This document shows, in pieces, positions 12,183 to 15,478 of a stretch of DNA of 15,478 bases. The stretch is from Chloroflexota bacterium (GTDB taxonomy: Bacteria; Chloroflexota; Limnocylindria; Limnocylindrales; CSP1-4). Each line of letters starts with the position of its first letter. Within the stretch, counting starts at the first letter, position 1. The translations under genes were made by a program, and so were the position numbers. Below the pieces are notes generated by a model that saw nothing but the letters and a program-made list of their open reading frames with translations, had not been told where the DNA came from and made no database searches. Where the stretch lies: NCBI GenBank assembly GCA_021801545.1, contig JAJYXX010000218.1:1-15478 (forward strand). Direction: 5' to 3'.

Positions 12183-13892
12183 CTACGCCCGACGCCGCCC
12201 CTTCTTCCAGTCGGCGAGGATCTCGCGCGCGGCGTTCGCGCCCGGCCCGCCGGTCACGCCACCACCCGGATGGGCGCCCGAGCCGCACAGGTAGAGCCCG
12301 TCGAGCGCCAGCCGGTGGCGCCCCCAGCCGAGGAGCGGCCGCCAGAGGAACCACTGGTCGAGACCCGGCTCACCGTGGAGCGGATGCCCCTCGGTCAGGC
12401 CGTAGTCGCGCTCGAGGTCGAGCGGCGTCAGCACCTGGCGGGCGGTCACGAGCGAGCCGATCCCGGGCGCGTAGGCCTCGACCGTCCGGCCGGCGAGCTC
12501 GCCGAGCTCGTCACGCCGGGCGTCCCAGGCGGCCGGCCCGCCGTCGCGCAGGTGGTAGGGCGCCCACTGGAGGAGCACGCTCATCACGTGCGTGCCGGCC
12601 GGCGCGCCGGCCACGAGCGACGGATCGACGAGCGACGGGATCGTCGCCTCGAGATATGGTGCCTCGGAGACCCGGCCGTACTTCGAGGCATCGAACGCCC
12701 GCTCGAGCGCGTCGATGCCGGGGGCGACGACGATCCGGCCACGGAGCCGCTGCTCCTGCTCGTCACCGGCGGCCGGAAAGCACGGCAGGCCGGCGAGCGC
12801 GAGGTTGACCTTGGCCACGACGCCGGGCAGCCGGTAGTTGCCGGCCCGCCAGGCCAGGCTCGGGCCGAGGGCGACCGGGTCGACCCAGCGGGTGAGCGTC
12901 CGCTTCGGGTCGGCCCCGGAGACGACGACCCGAGCACCGATCTCCTCGCCCGAGGTGAGCGCGATCCCGGTCGCCCGGCCGTCGCGAGACGTGATCGCGA
13001 CGACCTCGGCGCCGGTCCGGATCTCGCCGCCGGCCGCCCGCACCGCCCCGGCCAGCGCCTCGGCCAGGGCGCCCGGTCCGCCCCTGACGAACACCGTCTG
13101 GCCGGCCGCTCCCCCGTCGTTGCCGGCCGAGTCGGCGAGCAGGACGGCCGTCGTGCCGGCCGACCACGGCCCGAGCGCCGCGTACCGGACGCCACGGGTC
13201 GCGATCGCGGCCTGGAGCGCGTCGGTCTCGAACGACTCGGCGACGAAGTCGCCGACCGCCATCGGCAGGACCCGCAGGACCGAGCGCGCCCGATTGCGCC
13301 CGAGGGCACGGAACGCCCGCCCGAGCCGCAGGCCGAGGAGCGCATCAGCAAAGCCCGGGCTCTCGATGTCGGGCGGCGCCGTCGAGGCGAGGCCGGCGAG
13401 GAACCGGCCGAGCGAGCGAACGAGGGCGTCGAACCCGGCGTACGCCTCGGCGTCCTTCGTCGACCAGGCCCGCAGCTCGCTCGCCGTTCGCCCCAGGTCG
13501 CCCCAGAGCGTCACCGCCCGTCCGTCCGGCTGCGGCGCGAAGACGCGCACGTCGGGCGCCACGAGCGAGAGACGATGCGTCTTCAGCCCGAGCTCGCGAA
13601 CGACCGACGGGCGGAGCCGGCCGACCGTGTCGGCGAGGGTCGGGACGCGGACGCCGGGGGCGAGCTCGCTCGTCTCGACCGCACCGCCGACCCGCTCGCG
13701 CCGCTCGACGACGAGCGTGCGCAGCCCGGCGCGGGCGAGATAGGCGGCCGTGACGAGGCCGTTGTGGCCGGCCCCGACGACGATCGCGTCGTACGGGCCA
13801 GATGAGGGGCGGATCGTCGGGGCGGCCGGGGCGGGCTCGGCGGCCGGGGCGGGCTCGGCGGCCGGGGCGGTCGGGGCGGGCGCCATCGTCAT
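12183..13892 (-). CDS. FAD-dependent oxidoreductase, phytoene-dehydrogenase-like (PYROXD2/COG1233 type), copy A
   Basis: The predicted product has 569 residues. Residues 1-32 are an Ala/Pro/Glu-rich tail made partly of AAEPAP repeats. The FAD-binding fold follows: PYDAIVVGAGHNGLVTAAYL (33-52), the ribose-binding Glu in LVVERRERVGGA (60-71), and a C-terminal FAD motif LYLCGSGAHPGGGVTGGPG (533-551). The middle part includes TVFVRGGPGALAEALAGAV, typical of this family. It is related to carotenoid desaturases but closest in pattern to the PYROXD2 group, whose substrate is unclear; no carotenoid gene is nearby, so I do not call it crtI. The ATG at 13892 has AGGTGG seven bases upstream and lies 2 bp after the stop of the neighbouring paralogue. 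The longer open frame back to 14234 is antisense-like and Arg-rich, so I rejected it. Confidence 0.9.
   Translation of the reverse strand: MTMAPAPTAPAAEPAPAAEPAPAAPTIRPSSGPYDAIVVGAGHNGLVTAAYLARAGLRTLVVERRERVGGAVETSELAPGVRVPTLADTVGRLRPSVVRELGLKTHRLSLVAPDVRVFAPQPDGRAVTLWGDLGRTASELRAWSTKDAEAYAGFDALVRSLGRFLAGLASTAPPDIESPGFADALLGLRLGRAFRALGRNRARSVLRVLPMAVGDFVAESFETDALQAAIATRGVRYAALGPWSAGTTAVLLADSAGNDGGAAGQTVFVRGGPGALAEALAGAVRAAGGEIRTGAEVVAITSRDGRATGIALTSGEEIGARVVVSGADPKRTLTRWVDPVALGPSLAWRAGNYRLPGVVAKVNLALAGLPCFPAAGDEQEQRLRGRIVVAPGIDALERAFDASKYGRVSEAPYLEATIPSLVDPSLVAGAPAGTHVMSVLLQWAPYHLRDGGPAAWDARRDELGELAGRTVEAYAPGIGSLVTARQVLTPLDLERDYGLTEGHPLHGEPGLDQWFLWRPLLGWGRHRLALDGLYLCGSGAHPGGGVTGGPGANAAREILADWKKGRRRA
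13821..13874. repeat. Three 18-bp tandem units at the 5' end of oxidoreductase copy A
   Basis: ggcggccggggcgggctc is exact at 13821-13838 and 13839-13856; a third unit at 13857-13874 differs near its end. On the coding strand it gives the AAEPAP repeats of the N-terminal tail. The unit keeps the frame, so changes in copy number would only alter tail length. Confidence 0.9.
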
Positions 13893-13894
13893 CG

Positions 13895-15478
13895 TCAGGC
13901 CACCTTCCGGCCGCGCGAACGGAGGACTTCGAGGGCTGCGATTCGCCCGTTGGCGCCCATGATCCCGCCGCCGGGATGGGTCGCCGACCCGCACAGCCAG
14001 AGGTCGCGGATCGGGGTCCGGAAGCGCGCGTAACCCGGCACCGGCCGGTTGAAGAAGAGCTGCTCGAGGGAGAGCTCGCCCTGGAAGATGTTGCCCTCGC
14101 TCAGGCCGATCGTGCGCTCCATGTCGAGCGGGGTGAGGACCTGGCGGCCGATGATGACGTCCCGGATGTTCGGCGCCCGCTCGGCGATCGTGTCGATCAC
14201 GGTGTCGCCGAACGCCTCGCGCTGGTCGTCCCACGTACCGAGCGAGGGGTCGAGCTTGTACGGTGCGTACTGGACGAAGCAGCTGATCACATGCTGGCCG
14301 GGTGGCGCCATCGCCGGATCGACGAGGGTCGGGATGATCATGTCGATGTACGGCCGGCGGCTGAAGCGCCCGTACTTGGCGTCGTCATAGGCCTGTTCCA
14401 TGTAGTCGAGGCTCGGGGAGAAGCTGATCGCGCCGCGCAGGTGCTCGCCCTCGCCGGGCAGGCAGGTGAAGTCGGGCAGGCGATCGACGGCGAGGTTCAC
14501 CTTGCCCGACGAGCCGCGGAACTTGAACCGGCGAACCTCCTCCTCGAAGGCCGGGTCGAGCGTGCCCGGCTCGACGAGGCCGAGGAATGTCCGCCGGACA
14601 TCGACCGACGAGAGGACGGTGTCGGCGTAGATATCCTCGCCTGATTCCAGCGCGACGCCGACCGCCCGATCAGCGCGGGTGATGATCCGGGCGACCGGCG
14701 CCTCGGTCCGGATCTCCGCGCCCAACGAACGGGCCGCCGAGGCGATCGCCAGGCTGACGCCGCCGGTGCCGCCCTTCGGGATGCCCCAGGCCCGGAACGC
14801 GCCGTCGATCTCGCCCATGTAGTGGTGGAGCAGGACGTAGGCGGTACCGGGCGAACGGACACCCTGGTACGTGCCGATGATCCCCGAGGCGGACATCGTC
14901 GCTTTCAGCGGGTCGGTTTCGAACCATTGCTCGAGGAAGCCGGCCGCGCTCATCGTCATCAACTGAACGAAGATGGCCTGCTGCTGCTGGGGAAGCTGCT
15001 GGAAGGCGCGGGCGAGACCGGCCAGCGGCAGCAGCTCGCGCGGGTCGTAGCCGGTGAGATCGGGCGGGACGATCGAGAGGATCGGCTTGATGAAGCGGGC
15101 CATCTCGACCATCAGCTGACCGTATTCCTCGTACGCCTCGGCGTCGGTCGCCGACGAGCGGCGCAGCTCGCGCATCGTCCGGCCGTGGTCGTTCACCCGC
15201 CAGAGATAGTCGCCGTCGAGCGGCGTGAACGTGCCATCGAGCGGCAGGATGTCGAGGCCGTGGCGCGGCAGCTCGAGCTCGCGGATGATCTCGGGACGGA
15301 GGAGGCTGACAACGTACGAGGCGACCGAGAAGCGGAAGCCGGGCACGATCTCCTCGGTCACGGCGGCCCCGCCGAGGACGTGGCGCTGCTCGAGGACGAG
15401 CGTCCTGAGGCCGGCACGGGCGAGGTATGCCGCGCTGACGAGCCCGTTGTGACCGCCGCCGATGATGACCGCGTCGTA
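13895..15478 (-). CDS. FAD-dependent oxidoreductase, phytoene-dehydrogenase-like (PYROXD2/COG1233 type), copy B, 5' end cut by window edge
   Basis: The frame runs to the right edge; 527 codons are visible and only a few residues seem to be missing. It begins with the FAD fold: YDAVIIGGGHNGLVSAAYLA, then LVLEQRHVLGGAAVTEE with the ribose-binding Glu, and VPGFRFSVASYVVSLLRPEI. Later motifs are GIPKGGTGGVSLAIASAA in the substrate/cap region, RQVLTPLDMERTIGLSEGNIFQGE and the C-terminal LWLCGSATHPGGGIMGANG. These match copy A in order and spacing, so the two are tandem paralogues. Copy B keeps the GGAAVTEE-PGF pattern I associate with PYROXD2 proteins, while copy A has GGAVETSELAPG. The paralogues are 2 bp apart and surely co-transcribed, with B first. 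A GTG at 15361 is only an internal valine codon. Confidence 0.92.
   Translation of the reverse strand, partial: YDAVIIGGGHNGLVSAAYLARAGLRTLVLEQRHVLGGAAVTEEIVPGFRFSVASYVVSLLRPEIIRELELPRHGLDILPLDGTFTPLDGDYLWRVNDHGRTMRELRRSSATDAEAYEEYGQLMVEMARFIKPILSIVPPDLTGYDPRELLPLAGLARAFQQLPQQQQAIFVQLMTMSAAGFLEQWFETDPLKATMSASGIIGTYQGVRSPGTAYVLLHHYMGEIDGAFRAWGIPKGGTGGVSLAIASAARSLGAEIRTEAPVARIITRADRAVGVALESGEDIYADTVLSSVDVRRTFLGLVEPGTLDPAFEEEVRRFKFRGSSGKVNLAVDRLPDFTCLPGEGEHLRGAISFSPSLDYMEQAYDDAKYGRFSRRPYIDMIIPTLVDPAMAPPGQHVISCFVQYAPYKLDPSLGTWDDQREAFGDTVIDTIAERAPNIRDVIIGRQVLTPLDMERTIGLSEGNIFQGELSLEQLFFNRPVPGYARFRTPIRDLWLCGSATHPGGGIMGANGRIAALEVLRSRGRKVA

Noticed and set aside
11382..13805. Very long plus-strand frame of about 800 codons spanning surE and oxidoreductase A
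   Set aside because: The composition is low-complexity Arg/Pro/Gly. It crosses the stops of two well-supported genes in other frames and shows no domain pattern.
12183..13892. Naming oxidoreductase A crtI (phytoene desaturase)
   Set aside because: Motifs fit the broader COG1233/PYROXD2 group, and no carotenoid gene is nearby, so substrate assignment would be unsupported.
13893..14234. Upstream extension of oxidoreductase A to an ATG at 14234
   Set aside because: The extra 114 residues are Arg/His-rich and lie in another frame of the paralogue. The ATG at 13892 has an SD and begins just before the FAD domain.

Overview
The window is a gene-dense, very GC-rich (roughly 70% by eye) bacterial chromosomal segment of housekeeping metabolism with almost no intergenic space. 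Several traits suggest a high-GC, Gram-positive-type lineage outside the model organisms: a single-chain AccD-AccA carboxyltransferase, many ATGA-type gene overlaps, and several starts that lack a Shine-Dalgarno (SD) but have a TANNNT box 7-8 nt upstream, as expected for leaderless transcripts. A deep-branching Chloroflexota (Limnocylindria/Ellin6529-like) is my best guess. Actinomycetota cannot be excluded, and no rRNA or other phylogenetic marker is present. I see no insertion sequence, phage, CRISPR, tRNA or rRNA.

Layout. Positions 1-8796 are a minus-strand block. Read in the direction of transcription it contains: a 9-codon leader ORF; hom, thrC and thrB, overlapping one another; a 346-bp spacer with an operator-like dyad and short repeats; a 62-residue membrane protein; a 170-bp repeat-bearing spacer; lysC; birA; an ECF sigma factor; a single-pass membrane protein that may be its anti-sigma partner; and a fused accDA gene cut by the left edge. 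Positions 8893-12174 are a plus-strand operon of trpS, an AI-2E/PerM-family permease and surE. Positions 12183-15478 are two adjacent minus-strand FAD-dependent oxidoreductases of the phytoene-dehydrogenase-like/PYROXD2 family, the second cut by the right edge.

How the genes fit together. LysC, Hom, ThrB and ThrC cover the aspartate-to-threonine route except for aspartate-semialdehyde dehydrogenase, which is not here. BirA loads biotin onto the carrier protein that supplies the carboxyl group to the AccDA carboxyltransferase, so birA and accDA belong to one process, with a sigma/anti-sigma-like pair inserted between them in an apparent co-transcribed string. TrpS shares an operon with a membrane permease and a nucleotidase that have no obvious link to it.

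The window looks mostly like ordinary core metabolism. The least ordinary signals are: the three-half-site operator at 5271-5308; two spacers in which the last codons and stop codon of the preceding gene are re-iterated; the leaderless-type starts, including a leader ORF coupled to hom; a 27-bp tandem repeat inserted in the BirA catalytic domain; a tryptophanyl-tRNA synthetase with only part of the iron-sulfur cysteine pattern; and the sigma/membrane-protein pair between birA and accDA. I do not claim a wholly new system.
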